A stretch of DNA of 59,722 bases, taken from assembly GCA_030448005.1 (NCBI GenBank), contig JAUJNT010000002.1:764818-824539 (forward strand), written 5' to 3'. Under the pieces are notes generated by a model. It made no database searches and was not told the DNA's origin. It was given only the letters and a program-made list of their open reading frames with translations. Positions 38,463 to 50,502 of this stretch are shown piece after piece. The position numbers were made by a program, and so were the translations under genes. Each line of letters opens with the position of its first letter. The first letter of the stretch is position 1. Source of the DNA: Thermoleophilaceae bacterium. Its GTDB lineage: Bacteria > Actinomycetota > Thermoleophilia > Solirubrobacterales > Thermoleophilaceae.

Positions 38463-38798
38463 ATGCGGATCAGTGTGAAGGGCCGCAACGTCACGGTCGG
38501 CGACGAGCTCAGGGAGCGGGTGGACAAGAAGTTCGCCAAGGTCTCGAGGCAGGTGTCATCGCTCGCGGAGATGGAGGTCGAGCTGATCGAGGAGCGCAAC
38601 CCTTCCATCGCCGACAAGCAGATCGCCGAGGTCACCCTCCACCTCAAGGGCGTCACGCTGCGCGCCCGAGAGGCCTCGGGCGACATGGTCCACTCCATCA
38701 ACCTCGCCGCAGAGGATCTTGCGCGGCAGGTCAAGCGCCACAGGGACAAGCGGCGCAAGCGCCGCGAGGCCCACCAGGCCTCGCCCCGCGCGGTGTAG
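38463..38798 (+). CDS. hpf: Ribosome hibernation promoting factor, short form
   Basis: 111 residues: a single S30AE/HPF domain (MRISVKGRNVTVGDELRERVDKK start, then EVELIEERNPSIADKQIAEVTLH) with a basic tail (RHRDKRRKRREAHQ). The long-form C-terminal dimerisation domain is missing, so it should act like short HPF/YfiA by occupying the 30S mRNA channel. AGGAGGA at 38452-38458 precedes ATG 38463. secA follows 84 bases on, an arrangement common in Gram-positive bacteria. Confidence 0.92.
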   Translation: MRISVKGRNVTVGDELRERVDKKFAKVSRQVSSLAEMEVELIEERNPSIADKQIAEVTLHLKGVTLRAREASGDMVHSINLAAEDLARQVKRHRDKRRKRREAHQASPRAV

Positions 38799-38799
38799 C

Positions 38800-38813
38800 G
38801 CCCCCAAAGGGGC
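38800..38813 (+). terminator. Weak hairpin after hpf
   Basis: GCCCC-CAAA-GGGGC, 5-bp stem, begins just after the hpf stop. It lacks a T-tract, so termination is uncertain. Confidence 0.3.
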
Positions 38814-38869
38814 ACGCCGAGCCTGCCCAACGGGGGGTCAACGGGGGCTGTGCCTCCCCTTTGCATTGC

Positions 38870-38875
38870 TACTCT
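38870..38875 (+). promoter_or_regulatory. -10 box TACTCT before secA
   Basis: Ends 6 bases before ATG 38882 with no Shine-Dalgarno between; supports 38882 rather than the in-frame TTG seven codons upstream as the start. Confidence 0.5.
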
Positions 38876-38881
38876 CGCCTT

Positions 38882-41755
<2,874 letters not shown>

Positions 41756-41787
41756 CGTCCCCATGACGGGACTCATTACGTCAGGCC

Positions 41788-42880
41788 ATGGCGCCTAGCG
41801 GGCGCGACCTCCGCGAGCAGCTCACGTTGCTTGCGGACTACCTTTGACCCGGCTGGGTTAGCGGAGCGTGCCACCGCCCTCGAGCGGGAGATGGGCGAGG
41901 AGGGGTTCTGGGACGATCAGGAGCGGGCCGCGAAGGTCTCCTCCGAGCATTCGCGGATCCAGCGGCGGCTGGAGGTGTTCCGGTCGCTCGAGGCAGACGT
42001 CGGCGATCTGGAGCAGCTCGAGGAGATGGCCGCCGAGGACGAGTCGATCGCAGCAGAGGTGGAGGAGCAGCGAGCCTCGATAGCGGATCGGCTGGCAGAG
42101 CTCGAGGAGGCCCGGCTGTTCGCCGGCACGTACGACGGTGGCGATGCCGTGGTCACCGTGAACGCCGGCGCGGGCGGCACCGACTCCCAGGACTGGGCGG
42201 AGATGCTGCTTCGCACGGAGATGCGCTGGGCTGAGCGGCGCGGGATGAAGGTGGAGCTCAAGGAGGCATCCGCCGGGGAGGAGGCCGGGATCAAGTCCGC
42301 GACGTTCCTCGCCAAGGGCGACAACGCCTACGGGCTCTTCTCCGCGGAGAAGGGCGTGCACCGGCTCGTCCGCATCTCCCCCTTTGACTCCGCCTCGCGC
42401 CGGCACACGGCGTTCGCCGGCGTCGAGGTGGCGCCCTTCGTGGAGCGAGCCGTGGACATCGAGATCGAGCCGGACGACCTGCAGATCGACACCTATCGGG
42501 CCTCGGGAGCGGGCGGCCAGCACGTAAACAAGACCGACTCGGCGGTGCGCATCACCCACAGGCCGACGGGCACCGTGGTGCAGTGCCAGAACGAGCGCTC
42601 GCAGGGGGCCAACAAGGCGACCGCGATGGCCATGCTCACCTCCAAGCTGATCGAGCTCGAGGAGCAGCGCCGCCGCGACGAGATGGCCAAGGAGAAGGGG
42701 GAAGCCCAGGACGTGGGCTGGGGCTCGCAGATCCGCTCCTATGTCCTTCACCCCTACACGATGGTCAAGGACCATCGCACCGACGTCGAGGTGGGCAATG
42801 CCCAGGGAGTGCTCGACGGCGATCTCGACGAGTTCGTGCGTGCGGAGTTGCTGCGCCGCGCGGGCAACGGCGCTTCCTAG
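41788..42880 (+). CDS. prfB: Peptide chain release factor 2 with programmed +1 frameshift
   Basis: RF2 ends translation at UGA and UAA. The gene is read in two frames: codons 1-19 from ATG 41788 (MAPSGRDLRE...ADYL) end at CTT followed by an in-frame TGA (41845-41847). A +1 slip on CTT-T continues with GAC-CCG from 41846 to the stop at 42880. The product is about 363 residues, matching E. coli RF2. The stop-codon tripeptide region and GGQ loop (GAGGQHVNKTDSAVR, about residue 240) are present in the second frame. High UGA-termination efficiency would lower RF2 synthesis, the classic autoregulation. Confidence 0.93.
41842..41848 (+). other. RF2 programmed frameshift site CTT-TGA-C
   Basis: Identical to the conserved slip heptamer of bacterial prfB genes. 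The upstream bases (TTGCGGACTAC) contain no strong internal Shine-Dalgarno sequence like the AGGGGG of E. coli, so the slip may be weaker or aided differently. Confidence 0.9.
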
Positions 42881-42924
42881 GCCCGCACCTTGCCGCCGGG
42901 CGCCGGCCCGCGGGCCGTGCCGCC

Positions 42925-42930
42925 TACAGT
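42925..42930 (+). promoter_or_regulatory. -10 box TACAGT before ftsH
   Basis: Ends 7 bases before ATG 42938; leaderless-type spacing. Confidence 0.55.
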
Positions 42931-42937
42931 TAGCGGG

Positions 42938-44890
42938 ATGGCTGACGAGCGCCCCACCCCCACGCCGCAGGCCGAGCGCCCCGGCAAGCCTCCAGGCTGG
43001 CGCGTGGACCCGGCGCCCGACGGCCGCGGCGCACCGAAGCAGAAGCCGCCGATGATCCCGTTCAGCCTGCGGCGCTTTCTCGGGATCATTGCGGTGCTGC
43101 TCGTCCTCAACTATGTCTTCGTGGCCGTGTTCGCGCCGCCGGAGGAGCGCAAGCGGGTGCCCTACACCCCCACGTTCATCGAGCAGGTGCGCGCCGGCAA
43201 CGTGAAGGAGATCTCCTCTCGAGGAGAGACGCTCCAGGGGGATTTCCGCAAGGAGTACAAGGGGGCCGAGCGCTTCAAGACAGAGGTGCCCACGTTCGCC
43301 AACACGGACCAGCTCTCGAAGCTGCTGCAGGAGAAGGACGTCACGGTGAACGCCAAGCCGCCGTCGGAGCGCTCGTTCCTGCAGACGCTGATCTTCTCCT
43401 TCGGGCCGACCCTGCTGCTGGTGGGCATCTTCGTCTTCCTCTTTCGCCGCGCGGCCCAGCAGTCCGGCGGAGGCGGGATGCTCGGCCAGTTCGGCCGCTC
43501 GAAGGCGCGCCTGGCAGAGGCCTCCGAGCAGCGGGTGACCTTCGAGGACGTGGCGGGCATCGACGAGGCAAAGAGCGAGCTCACGGAGATCGTGGCGTTC
43601 CTGACCGAGCCCGAGCGCTTCATGAAGCTCGGGGCGAGGATGCCGCGGGGCGTGCTGCTGTCGGGACCGCCCGGGACCGGCAAGACGCTCCTGGCCAAGG
43701 CGATCGCGGGCGAGGCGGGCGTGCCGTTCTTCTCCATCTCGGCCTCCGAGTTCATCGAGGCCATCGTGGGCGTGGGCGCATCGCGCGTGCGCGACCTCTT
43801 CCAGCAGGCCAAGGACGCCGCCCCGGCCATCATCTTCGTGGACGAGCTCGACGCCATCGGGCGCTCACGGTCGGGCGGGGGCGGGTTCAGCAGCGGCGGG
43901 CACGACGAGCGCGAGCAGACGCTCAACCAGATCCTGACGGAGATGGACGGCTTCGACACCACCGACGGCGTCGTGGTGCTGGCCGCCACCAACCGCCCGG
44001 AGATCCTCGACCCTGCGCTGCTGCGCCCGGGTCGCTTCGACCGCCGGGTGGTCGTGCAGCCACCCGACAAGGTCGGGCGGCGCAAGATCCTCGAGGTGCA
44101 CACCCGCTCGGTGCCGCTCGACGAAGAGGTCGACCTCGGGGCCCTTGCGGCCACGACCGTCGGCATGGTGGGCGCAGACCTGGCAAACATCGTGAACGAG
44201 GCCGCGTTGCTCGCCGCCCTGCGCGAGCACTCGGCCGTGAAGATGGAGGACTTCACCGACGCGATCGAGAAGATCGTGCTGGGCGCCGCGCGCAAGGTTG
44301 TGCAGACCGCGGAGGACCGCAAGCGGATCGCCTACCACGAGTCGGGCCATGCGATCGTCGGAATGCTCACGCCCGGTGCGGACCCTGTACGCAAGGTGTC
44401 GATCATCCCGCGCGGCCAGGCGCTCGGGGTGACGGTTTCCGCACCCGAGCTCGACCGCTTCAACTACGACGAGCGCTACCTGCTCGGCAAGATCAAGGTG
44501 GCCTGTGGCGGTCGAGTGGCGGAGGAGGTGGTGTTCGGAGACGTCACCACCGGCGCCGAGTCCGACATCCAGCAGGTCACCCAGATCGCCCGGGGGATGG
44601 TGGCGCGGTGGGGGATGAGCGAGGAGATCGGCTTCGTGGCCGTACAACCGGCCGAGGGTCAGGGGCCCCTCCTGCCCGGGGTGTCCGAGACCTCGCAGGC
44701 CACCCACGAGCTGGTGGACCGGGAGGTGCGCCGGATCGCCGAGGAGGCGCTCGAGGACGTGCGCCACATGCTCGAGCGCGAGCGGTGGCGCCTCGACTCC
44801 CTGGTCGAGGCGCTCCTGCGCGAGGAGACGCTCGACGAGGTCGACGCCTACGCCGCCGCGGGGATCGACCGGACGCCCGCGCCGGTTTGA
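42938..44890 (+). CDS. ftsH: ATP-dependent zinc metalloprotease FtsH
   Basis: Membrane AAA+ protease that degrades misfolded membrane proteins and short-lived regulators. 650 residues: a Pro-rich cytoplasmic N-terminus, a first helix ([19 protein letters not shown], about 46-64), an external domain, a second helix ([19 protein letters not shown]), then the AAA domain with GPPGTGKT (about 245) and [14 protein letters not shown], the SRH region [18 protein letters not shown], and the protease motif HESGH (about 466-470). The frame is open 16 codons upstream, but the promoter fixes ATG 42938. nadC starts 13 bases after its stop. Confidence 0.97.
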   Translation: MADERPTPTPQAERPGKPPGWRVDPAPDGRGAPKQKPPMIPFSLRRFLGIIAVLLVLNYVFVAVFAPPEERKRVPYTPTFIEQVRAGNVKEISSRGETLQGDFRKEYKGAERFKTEVPTFANTDQLSKLLQEKDVTVNAKPPSERSFLQTLIFSFGPTLLLVGIFVFLFRRAAQQSGGGGMLGQFGRSKARLAEASEQRVTFEDVAGIDEAKSELTEIVAFLTEPERFMKLGARMPRGVLLSGPPGTGKTLLAKAIAGEAGVPFFSISASEFIEAIVGVGASRVRDLFQQAKDAAPAIIFVDELDAIGRSRSGGGGFSSGGHDEREQTLNQILTEMDGFDTTDGVVVLAATNRPEILDPALLRPGRFDRRVVVQPPDKVGRRKILEVHTRSVPLDEEVDLGALAATTVGMVGADLANIVNEAALLAALREHSAVKMEDFTDAIEKIVLGAARKVVQTAEDRKRIAYHESGHAIVGMLTPGADPVRKVSIIPRGQALGVTVSAPELDRFNYDERYLLGKIKVACGGRVAEEVVFGDVTTGAESDIQQVTQIARGMVARWGMSEEIGFVAVQPAEGQGPLLPGVSETSQATHELVDREVRRIAEEALEDVRHMLERERWRLDSLVEALLREETLDEVDAYAAAGIDRTPAPV

Positions 44891-44903
44891 CCCCTGCCTC
44901 CCG

Positions 44904-45722
44904 ATGCGGGACCTGATCGACCGGGCGCTCGCCGAGGACCTCGGCGCTGGGGACCTCACGTCACAGGCGGTAGTGCCGCCGGGCTCGAGGGCGCACGGAT
45001 CGATCGTTCAGAAGGCGCCGGGCGTGATCGCGGGCCTGGCGGTGGCCGGAGCGGTGTTCGGGCGCGTGGACACGGCGGTGAGCTTCGAGGCCGTCGTGCC
45101 GGAGGGGCGCTGGCGGGAGGGTGGCACGGTGGCGGAGCTCTCCGGCCCGACCGCCAGCATCCTGGCGGGGGAGCGCACGGCGATCAACTTCCTGGGGCTG
45201 CTCTCCGGCGTGGCCACCCTGACGGCCCGCTACGTGTCGGCGGTGAAGGGCACGGGTACCACCATCCTCGACACGCGCAAGACGATCCCCGGGCTGCGGC
45301 GCCTTCAGAAGGAGGCCGTGGTCACCGGCGGCGGAGGCTCCCACCGCGCGGGGCTGCACGACGCGATCCTCGTGAAGGAGAACCACGCGCACGCCGCCGG
45401 GGGCGTGGGGGAGGCGGCGCGACTTGCCCTCGCGGCGGCCGCCGATGGCGTGATGGTCGAGGTGGAGGTGGAGACCCTCGGCGAGCTCGACGAGGCGCTC
45501 GCCGCCGGCATCACGCGCGTGCTGCTCGACAACATGAGCCTCTCCGACCAGCGCGCCGCGGTCGCGCGCGCCGGTGGGCGCGCCCGGCTCGAGGCGTCGG
45601 GCGGAATCACGCTCGACACCGTTCGGGAGGTGGCGGCAACGGGGGTGGACTTCATCTCCATCGGCGCGCTCACGCATTCCGCCCCGGCGCTCGACCTTTC
45701 CCTCGTGATCGAAGTGGGCTAG
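44904..45722 (+). CDS. nadC: Nicotinate-nucleotide pyrophosphorylase (quinolinate phosphoribosyltransferase)
   Basis: Converts quinolinate and PRPP to nicotinate mononucleotide with CO2 release. 272 residues of the usual two-domain form: RALAEDLGAGDLTS at the N-terminus, ERTAINFLGLLSGVAT, the PRPP/quinolinate arginines in DTRKTIPGLRRLQKEAV, ILVKENH, EVEVETLGE and LEASGGI with the barrel end ISIGALTHSAPALDLSL. Adjacent to nadA, so the de novo NAD route is grouped here. Confidence 0.95.
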   Translation: MRDLIDRALAEDLGAGDLTSQAVVPPGSRAHGSIVQKAPGVIAGLAVAGAVFGRVDTAVSFEAVVPEGRWREGGTVAELSGPTASILAGERTAINFLGLLSGVATLTARYVSAVKGTGTTILDTRKTIPGLRRLQKEAVVTGGGGSHRAGLHDAILVKENHAHAAGGVGEAARLALAAAADGVMVEVEVETLGELDEALAAGITRVLLDNMSLSDQRAAVARAGGRARLEASGGITLDTVREVAATGVDFISIGALTHSAPALDLSLVIEVG

Positions 45723-45730
45723 CGCAGCGC

Positions 45731-45736
45731 TACAAT
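45731..45736 (+). promoter_or_regulatory. -10 box TACAAT before nadA
   Basis: A near-consensus hexamer just after the nadC stop. A transcript would begin near 45743, after the in-frame ATG at 45739, which therefore cannot serve as the start; it leaves a leader of about 59 bases before ATG 45802. Confidence 0.5.
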
Positions 45737-45801
45737 TTATGAAGCGCTCGTCCGTTCCTCACGCGGCGGGCCTCATTTCGACACCGAGAGAGGTTCGAAA
45801 C

Positions 45802-46815
45802 ATGCCGGTCCAGACCACGCCCCAGGCGGGGCACGCGCCAGCACACCTCGAGCTGGAGAACATCCCTGCCCTGAAGCGAGAGGTACGCGAGCTCGCCGAG
45901 CAGCGCGACGCGGTGATCCTCGCCCACAACTACCAGGTGCCGGAGATCCAGGACGTGGCCCACTTCGTGGGCGACTCGCTGGCTCTCTCCCGCCAGGCGG
46001 CGGCGGCAGGCGCTCAGACGATCGCCTTCTGCGGCGTGCACTTCATGGCGGAGACAGCATCCATCCTCTGCCCGGACAAGAGCGTGCTGCTGCCCGACCT
46101 GGACGCCGGCTGCTCACTTGCCGATTCGATCACCGCGGACGAGCTGCGCGCCTGGAAGGCAGCCAATCCCGGGGCGATCGTGGTGATGTACGTGAACACG
46201 ACCGCCGAGGTCAAGGCGGAGACCGACTACTGCTGCACCTCCTCGAACGCGGTCCAGGTGGTCGAGCACATCTGGCGCGAGCACGGGGAGGACACCCAGA
46301 TCCTCTTCGGCCCCGACATGTTCCTCGGCGCATACGTGGAGAAGGTGACCGGCCGCCGGATGAGGGTGTGGACGGGCGAGTGCCACGTGCACGCGGGCAT
46401 CCGGCCACGGGACATCACGGGGGTCCGCGAAGCCAACCCCGGCGCCGAGTTCCTCATCCACCCGGAGTGCGGCTGCTCCACGTCGGTGATGGAGTACGTG
46501 GCCGCCGGAGACGTCGACGCAGAGAACACCCACATGCTCTCCACGGGCGGCATGCTCAGACACGCTCGGCAATCGGAGGCCGACACGTTCATCGTGGCCA
46601 CCGAGACCGGCATGCTCTACCCGCTCGAGCAGGAGAACCCCGGCAAGCGCTTCGTGCCGGCCAACCGGGCGGCGGTCTGCCAGTACATGAAGATGATCAC
46701 CCTCCCGAAGCTCCGTGACTGCCTGCGCGACATGGGCCCGGTGGTCAAGGTCAGCCCGGAGATCGCCGAGCGCGCCCGCGTGCCGATCGAGCGGATGGTG
46801 GCGATCACGCCGTAG
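45802..46815 (+). CDS. nadA: Quinolinate synthase A
   Basis: [4Fe-4S] enzyme that condenses iminoaspartate with dihydroxyacetone phosphate to quinolinate. 337 residues. Three repeated-domain hallmarks: ILAHNYQVPEIQDVAHFVGDS shape near residue 34, AFCGVHFMAETA (first cluster Cys), MYVNTTAEVKAETDYCCTS, and HPECGCSTS (later cluster Cys). ATG 45802 has GAGAGAGG 8 bases upstream and is downstream of the predicted transcript start, so it is preferred to ATG 45739. No nadB (aspartate oxidase) is adjacent. Confidence 0.94.
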   Translation: MPVQTTPQAGHAPAHLELENIPALKREVRELAEQRDAVILAHNYQVPEIQDVAHFVGDSLALSRQAAAAGAQTIAFCGVHFMAETASILCPDKSVLLPDLDAGCSLADSITADELRAWKAANPGAIVVMYVNTTAEVKAETDYCCTSSNAVQVVEHIWREHGEDTQILFGPDMFLGAYVEKVTGRRMRVWTGECHVHAGIRPRDITGVREANPGAEFLIHPECGCSTSVMEYVAAGDVDAENTHMLSTGGMLRHARQSEADTFIVATETGMLYPLEQENPGKRFVPANRAAVCQYMKMITLPKLRDCLRDMGPVVKVSPEIAERARVPIERMVAITP

Positions 46816-46889
46816 AGCGGCGCGGTGGAGCCCCCGAGTGAACTCTTTAGGGGCCTATGGCACCCACAACCGTCCACTCGGCGGAGGGA

Positions 46890-47858
46890 TCAGCGAAGCG
46901 TCAGCACCAGCTTGCCGGTGGCCCGGCGCTCGTCGAGGTCCCGCAGCGCCTGAGGACCTTCCTCGAGCGGGTAGGTGGCTCCCACCGTCGGGCGCACGAA
47001 GCCCTCGTCGGCGAGCCGCTCGAGGTCCCTGGCGATCTCGGCCACGAGCTCTGGCCTGTCGCCCACGAAGCCGCCCCAGCCGACACCCACCACCGACACG
47101 TTGCGAAGCAACAGCCGGTTGGCGGCCACGCTGGGGATCTGGCCCTCGGCGAAGCCGACCACGAGCAGCCGCCCCTCGGGCGCCAGCGAGCGCACGCTGT
47201 CGGTGAAGCGATCTCCGCCCACGGGGTCGTAGACCACGTCGACGCCGCGCCCGCCGGTGAGCTCGCGCACGGCGCCGAGCCAGTCGCCGTCGCTTCGCAG
47301 CACCTCGTCCGCGCCCGCCTCCCGTGCCACGCGCTCCTTGTCCTCGCTCGAGACCACCGCGATCGTCCGCGCTGCCGAGCCACGCGCGATCTGGATCGCG
47401 GCGGTGCCCACCCCGCCGGCGGCGCCGTGCACGAGCACCGTCTCCCCCTCCCGAAGCTGCCCGCGGCGGTGAAGGGCGAAGTGGGAGGTGTGGTAGTTCG
47501 TCACGAACCCGGCGCCCTGCTCCATCGAGAACGACTCCGGCAGGGGAAACGTCATCGCGGGCTTGGCCACAGCGCGGTCGGCAAGGCCCCCGAAGGTGAT
47601 GGCCATCACCTCCTGGCCCACCTCGAAGCCGGCGCCGGCGGCCGCGGCCGCCACCGTGCCGGCAACCTCCGTGCCGAGGGTGAAGGGCACCTCCGGCTTG
47701 ACCTGATACTCGCCACGGCTCAGCAGCAGGTCCGCGAACGCCACACCGCCGGCATGCACGTCGATCAGGACACCCGCGCCCATGTCGGGCTCGGGCGCGT
47801 CGCGGGCGACCACCACGCCGTCCGGGCCGGTGAGCTCGGTGACCTGCAGGGCTCGCAT
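46890..47858 (-). CDS. Zinc-independent MDR family quinone oxidoreductase
   Basis: 322 residues, NAD(P)H:quinone reductase-like member of the medium-chain dehydrogenases. GroES-like half with VLIDVHAGGVAFADLLLSRGEY and PFTLGTEVAGTV; nucleotide half with VLVHGAAGGVGTAAIQIA (AxxGGVG loop) and VYDPVGGDRFTDSVRSL. The structural-zinc cysteines of classical alcohol dehydrogenases are absent. It is divergent from the RibD-C gene, with 33 bases between starts, and converges on nadA. Substrate undetermined. Confidence 0.9.
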   Translation of the reverse strand: MRALQVTELTGPDGVVVARDAPEPDMGAGVLIDVHAGGVAFADLLLSRGEYQVKPEVPFTLGTEVAGTVAAAAAGAGFEVGQEVMAITFGGLADRAVAKPAMTFPLPESFSMEQGAGFVTNYHTSHFALHRRGQLREGETVLVHGAAGGVGTAAIQIARGSAARTIAVVSSEDKERVAREAGADEVLRSDGDWLGAVRELTGGRGVDVVYDPVGGDRFTDSVRSLAPEGRLLVVGFAEGQIPSVAANRLLLRNVSVVGVGWGGFVGDRPELVAEIARDLERLADEGFVRPTVGATYPLEEGPQALRDLDERRATGKLVLTLR

Positions 47859-47878
47859 GACCGCGAAACGCTACCGGT

Positions 47879-47884
47879 TAGCCT
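47879..47884 (+). promoter_or_regulatory. -10 box TAGCCT before the RibD-C reductase gene
   Basis: Ends 7 bases before GTG 47892, within the 33-base divergent gap; fixes the start of a frame that is open for another kilobase upstream. Confidence 0.55.
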
Positions 47885-47891
47885 CATCGCC

Positions 47892-48635
47892 GTGGAGCTG
47901 CAGCGCCTCTATCCGCGCCCGGGCACGACGACGCCGGCGGAGCTGATCTCGCGGCTCGACCTGGGCTCGCGAGCCCCGGCCGGCAGGCCGTACCTGGTGC
48001 TGAACATGGTCAGCACGCTGGATGGCAAGGCGGCCCTCCAGGGACACACCCGCGACCTCGGCGGAGAGGCCGACCGCCAGCTCTTTCACAACCTCCGCAC
48101 GCAGGCCGACGCGCTGATGGTGGGGGCGGGCACCGTGCGGGCCGAGCGCTACGGGCGCGCCATCAAGAGCGAGGAGCTGCGGGAGAAGCGCACCGAGGAT
48201 GGGCTCGACCCCGACCCGCTGATGGTGATCGTGAGCGGCCGCCTCGACCTGCCCGCGGACCTGCCCGTCCTCCAGGATCCCGACTCGCGCGTCGTGATCG
48301 CAACGGCGGCAGGTCACGAGCTGGGGGGCACACGCGCGCAGATCGAGTATCTGCGCACCGGGGATGACCTTCCCCTCCTGCTCGCGCGCCTGCGGGAGGA
48401 GAAGGGGGTGCGGTCCGTGCTGTGCGAGGGGGGCCCGACGCTCAACGCGCACCTGCTCGCGGCAAACCTCGTCGACGAGCTGTTCATGAGCGTCTCGCCC
48501 AAGCTGGTGGGCGGCAAGGACGCGCTTACGATCGTGGCGGGCAGGCCCCTTCTCGACCCGGCGGAGGCGGAGCTGCTGTGGCTCCTGAAGGGCGATGGCG
48601 ACCTCTTCTCGCGCTGGCGGATCCACGGCGTCTGA
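47892..48635 (+). CDS. RibD C-terminal domain (dihydrofolate reductase-like) protein
   Basis: 247 residues of the bacterial bifunctional deaminase-reductase C-terminal fold. It shows RPYLVLNMVSTLDGKAAL, the RTQADALMVGAGTVRAERYG NADPH/substrate loop, VLCEGGPTLNAHLL and DELFMSVSPKLVGG. Stand-alone members include the pyrimidine reductase of riboflavin synthesis and unassigned oxidoreductases; no other rib gene is near, so the riboflavin role is only one possibility. Start GTG 47892 from promoter position and homology. Confidence 0.86.
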   Translation: MELQRLYPRPGTTTPAELISRLDLGSRAPAGRPYLVLNMVSTLDGKAALQGHTRDLGGEADRQLFHNLRTQADALMVGAGTVRAERYGRAIKSEELREKRTEDGLDPDPLMVIVSGRLDLPADLPVLQDPDSRVVIATAAGHELGGTRAQIEYLRTGDDLPLLLARLREEKGVRSVLCEGGPTLNAHLLAANLVDELFMSVSPKLVGGKDALTIVAGRPLLDPAEAELLWLLKGDGDLFSRWRIHGV

Positions 48636-48696
48636 GCGTGCAGCTTCCCTTGCACCGTTAGGCCGAACGCCGCCGATCCGCTATCAACTGTCGCCG

Positions 48697-49518
48697 ATGG
48701 CGTCCACCCGTACGCGACATGTCCCTGCGCGCCCGGCTCGTCCTGCGCCCAGCACCCGCACCCCGGTGGTGGAGCTGCGTGAGGTCTCCAAGGTCTACGA
48801 CAGCGGCACCGTGGGGCTCGACCGCGCCTCGCTCGAGATCGGCCGCGGGGAGTTCGTGTTCCTGGTGGGCCCGACGGGTTGTGGCAAGTCCACCTGCATC
48901 CGCCTCCTGCTCAAGGAGCTCGAGGCATCGGCCGGGGACATCCTGATCGCCGGCAAGAAGCTGAACGACATTCCCCGCCAGAGGGTGCCCTACCTGCGCC
49001 GCAACATCGGCGTGGTCTTCCAGGACTACAAGCTGCTGCCAAACCGCACGGTGTACGACAACGTGGCCTACTCGCTCGAGGTGATCGGCGAGAGCCGGCA
49101 GGCCATCCGCCGCAAGGTGCCCGACATCCTGCGCCTGGTGGGGCTCTCGACAAAGCTGCACAACTTCCCCGACGAGCTGTCGGGCGGCGAGCAGCAGCGG
49201 GTTTCGGTGGCCCGTGCGTTCGTCAACCACCCGCCGCTCCTGCTCGCGGACGAGCCCACCGGCAACCTCGATCCCGAGACCTCCATCGGGATCATGCAGC
49301 TGATCTACAGGATCAACCGCACGGGCACGACCGTCGTGGTGGCCACCCACGACAGCGAAATGGTGGACAAGATGCGCCGGCGCGTGATCGAGCTGCGCGA
49401 GGGCCGCATCATCCGCGACGAGCTCTCCGGGCTCTACCGCCCGGACGAGTCCACCACGGAGTTTGCGGTTCGCCTGCGGGGCGAGATGGGCGTGGGCCCC
49501 GAGGGCCACCCCAACTGA
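48697..49518 (+). CDS. ftsE: Cell division ATP-binding protein FtsE
   Basis: ATPase of the FtsEX complex that activates septal peptidoglycan hydrolases. 273 residues: a 23-residue basic, Pro-rich extension, then the ABC domain with GPTGCGKST (Walker A), [16 protein letters not shown] (typical of FtsE), [15 protein letters not shown] and [16 protein letters not shown] 48697 lies 9 bases after a TATCAA box; an upstream ATG at 48595 falls inside the preceding gene and is rejected. A C-terminal extension past the ABC core is acidic. Overlaps ftsX by TGATG. Confidence 0.92.
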   Translation: MASTRTRHVPARPARPAPSTRTPVVELREVSKVYDSGTVGLDRASLEIGRGEFVFLVGPTGCGKSTCIRLLLKELEASAGDILIAGKKLNDIPRQRVPYLRRNIGVVFQDYKLLPNRTVYDNVAYSLEVIGESRQAIRRKVPDILRLVGLSTKLHNFPDELSGGEQQRVSVARAFVNHPPLLLADEPTGNLDPETSIGIMQLIYRINRTGTTVVVATHDSEMVDKMRRRVIELREGRIIRDELSGLYRPDESTTEFAVRLRGEMGVGPEGHPN

Positions 49519-50423
49519 TGCGGCTGGGCTTCTTCTTAAAGGAGGCGCTGCGCGGCCTCTCGCGCAACTCCGCACCGGCGCTCGCCGCGCTGCTCACCGT
49601 GATGCTCACGGCGCTCGTGCTCGGGGTCTTCATCCCGATAGTGCAGGCCACCACCGGCACCGCCAACGAGGTGCGAAATCGCGTGGTGGTGGACGTCTAC
49701 GTGAAGAACGACGCCACCGCGGGCGAGAGGAAGGAGCTGCGCTCTGCACTCGAGGACACGGCCAACGTTCGCTCGGTGGACTTCATCTCGAAGGCGGAGG
49801 GACTCGCGCAGGCCCGCAAGAAGAACCCAGCCGCGTTCAAGAACGGCGCCGAGCTGCTGGGGGACAACCCTCTGCCCGACACCTATCGCGTGACTCCTGA
49901 GGATCCCGGCAAGGTGGGCCTGATCGTCGACCGGCTGGCTCCGAAGGAGGCCGACGGGTTGCGGGTGCCATCGCTGGCGGGGATCGACGAGGTGCGCAAC
50001 AAGGAGGAGGACACCGAGAAGATCCTTTCGGCCACCGGTCTCGTCAAGATCCTGACGGCCGGCCTGGCGGCGCTGCTGATCTTCGCGTCCATTGCGCTCA
50101 TCGCCAACACGCTGCGGCTGTCGATCTTCGCCCGCCGTAGGGAGGTGGAGGTGATGAAGCTCGTTGGCGCCACCAACTGGTTCATCCGCTGGCCGTTCGT
50201 GATCGAGGGCATCTTCGTCGGCTTCATGGGCGGCGTGCTCGCCGTGCTGCTGCTCACGATCGCCAAGGAGACCTTCATCGACCCGCTGGCCGACCGCTTC
50301 GCGCTGCTGGCGGCTCCCGACACGATCCACTTCCCGCTGCTGGTTGTCGTGCTCCTGCTGGCGTGCATCGCGGTCTCCGCCGCCGGTAGCGCGCTCACGC
50401 TTCGCCGCTTCCTGCGGGTCTAG
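49518..50423 (+). CDS. ftsX: Cell division protein FtsX
   Basis: Permease-like partner of FtsE. 301 residues with the FtsX topology: one N-terminal helix (about 20-40), an external domain of about 120 residues (KNDATAGERKELRSALED start), then three helices, including TAGLAALLIFASIALIANTLRLSIF and the cytoplasmic RRREVEVMKLVGATNWFIRWPF coupling motif. ATG 49518 shares an A with the ftsE stop. Two strong hairpins follow its stop. Confidence 0.94.
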   Translation: MRLGFFLKEALRGLSRNSAPALAALLTVMLTALVLGVFIPIVQATTGTANEVRNRVVVDVYVKNDATAGERKELRSALEDTANVRSVDFISKAEGLAQARKKNPAAFKNGAELLGDNPLPDTYRVTPEDPGKVGLIVDRLAPKEADGLRVPSLAGIDEVRNKEEDTEKILSATGLVKILTAGLAALLIFASIALIANTLRLSIFARRREVEVMKLVGATNWFIRWPFVIEGIFVGFMGGVLAVLLLTIAKETFIDPLADRFALLAAPDTIHFPLLVVVLLLACIAVSAAGSALTLRRFLRV

Positions 50424-50424
50424 T

Positions 50425-50474
50425 GCTCCGCGCCCCGGGCGCGGAGCTCCAGCGGGCCGGGCGCGGCGCCCGGC
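50425..50474. terminator. Two consecutive GC-rich hairpins after ftsX
   Basis: 50425-50447 is a 23-base palindrome (11-base arms, central C) and 50456-50474 a 19-base palindrome (9-base arms, central G). They occupy the gap between the ftsX stop and the ctpA promoter. There is no T-run; they may terminate ftsEX or shield the next promoter. Confidence 0.55.
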
Positions 50475-50480
50475 TACCCT
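50475..50480 (+). promoter_or_regulatory. -10 box TACCCT before the CtpA-type protease gene
   Basis: Directly abuts the second hairpin. It would start a transcript about 15 bases before ATG 50503. Confidence 0.4.
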
Positions 50481-50502
50481 TCTGCGTCGGGACTCCTCTG
50501 GC

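Noticed and set aside
45739-45801. Upstream ATG for nadA
   Set aside because: It lies only two bases after the TACAAT -10 box, so it would be outside the transcript; ATG 45802 has a proper ribosome binding site.
46857-47891. Large N-terminal extension of the RibD-C protein
   Set aside because: It is the antisense of the quinone oxidoreductase gene; the promoter and homology both start at 47892.
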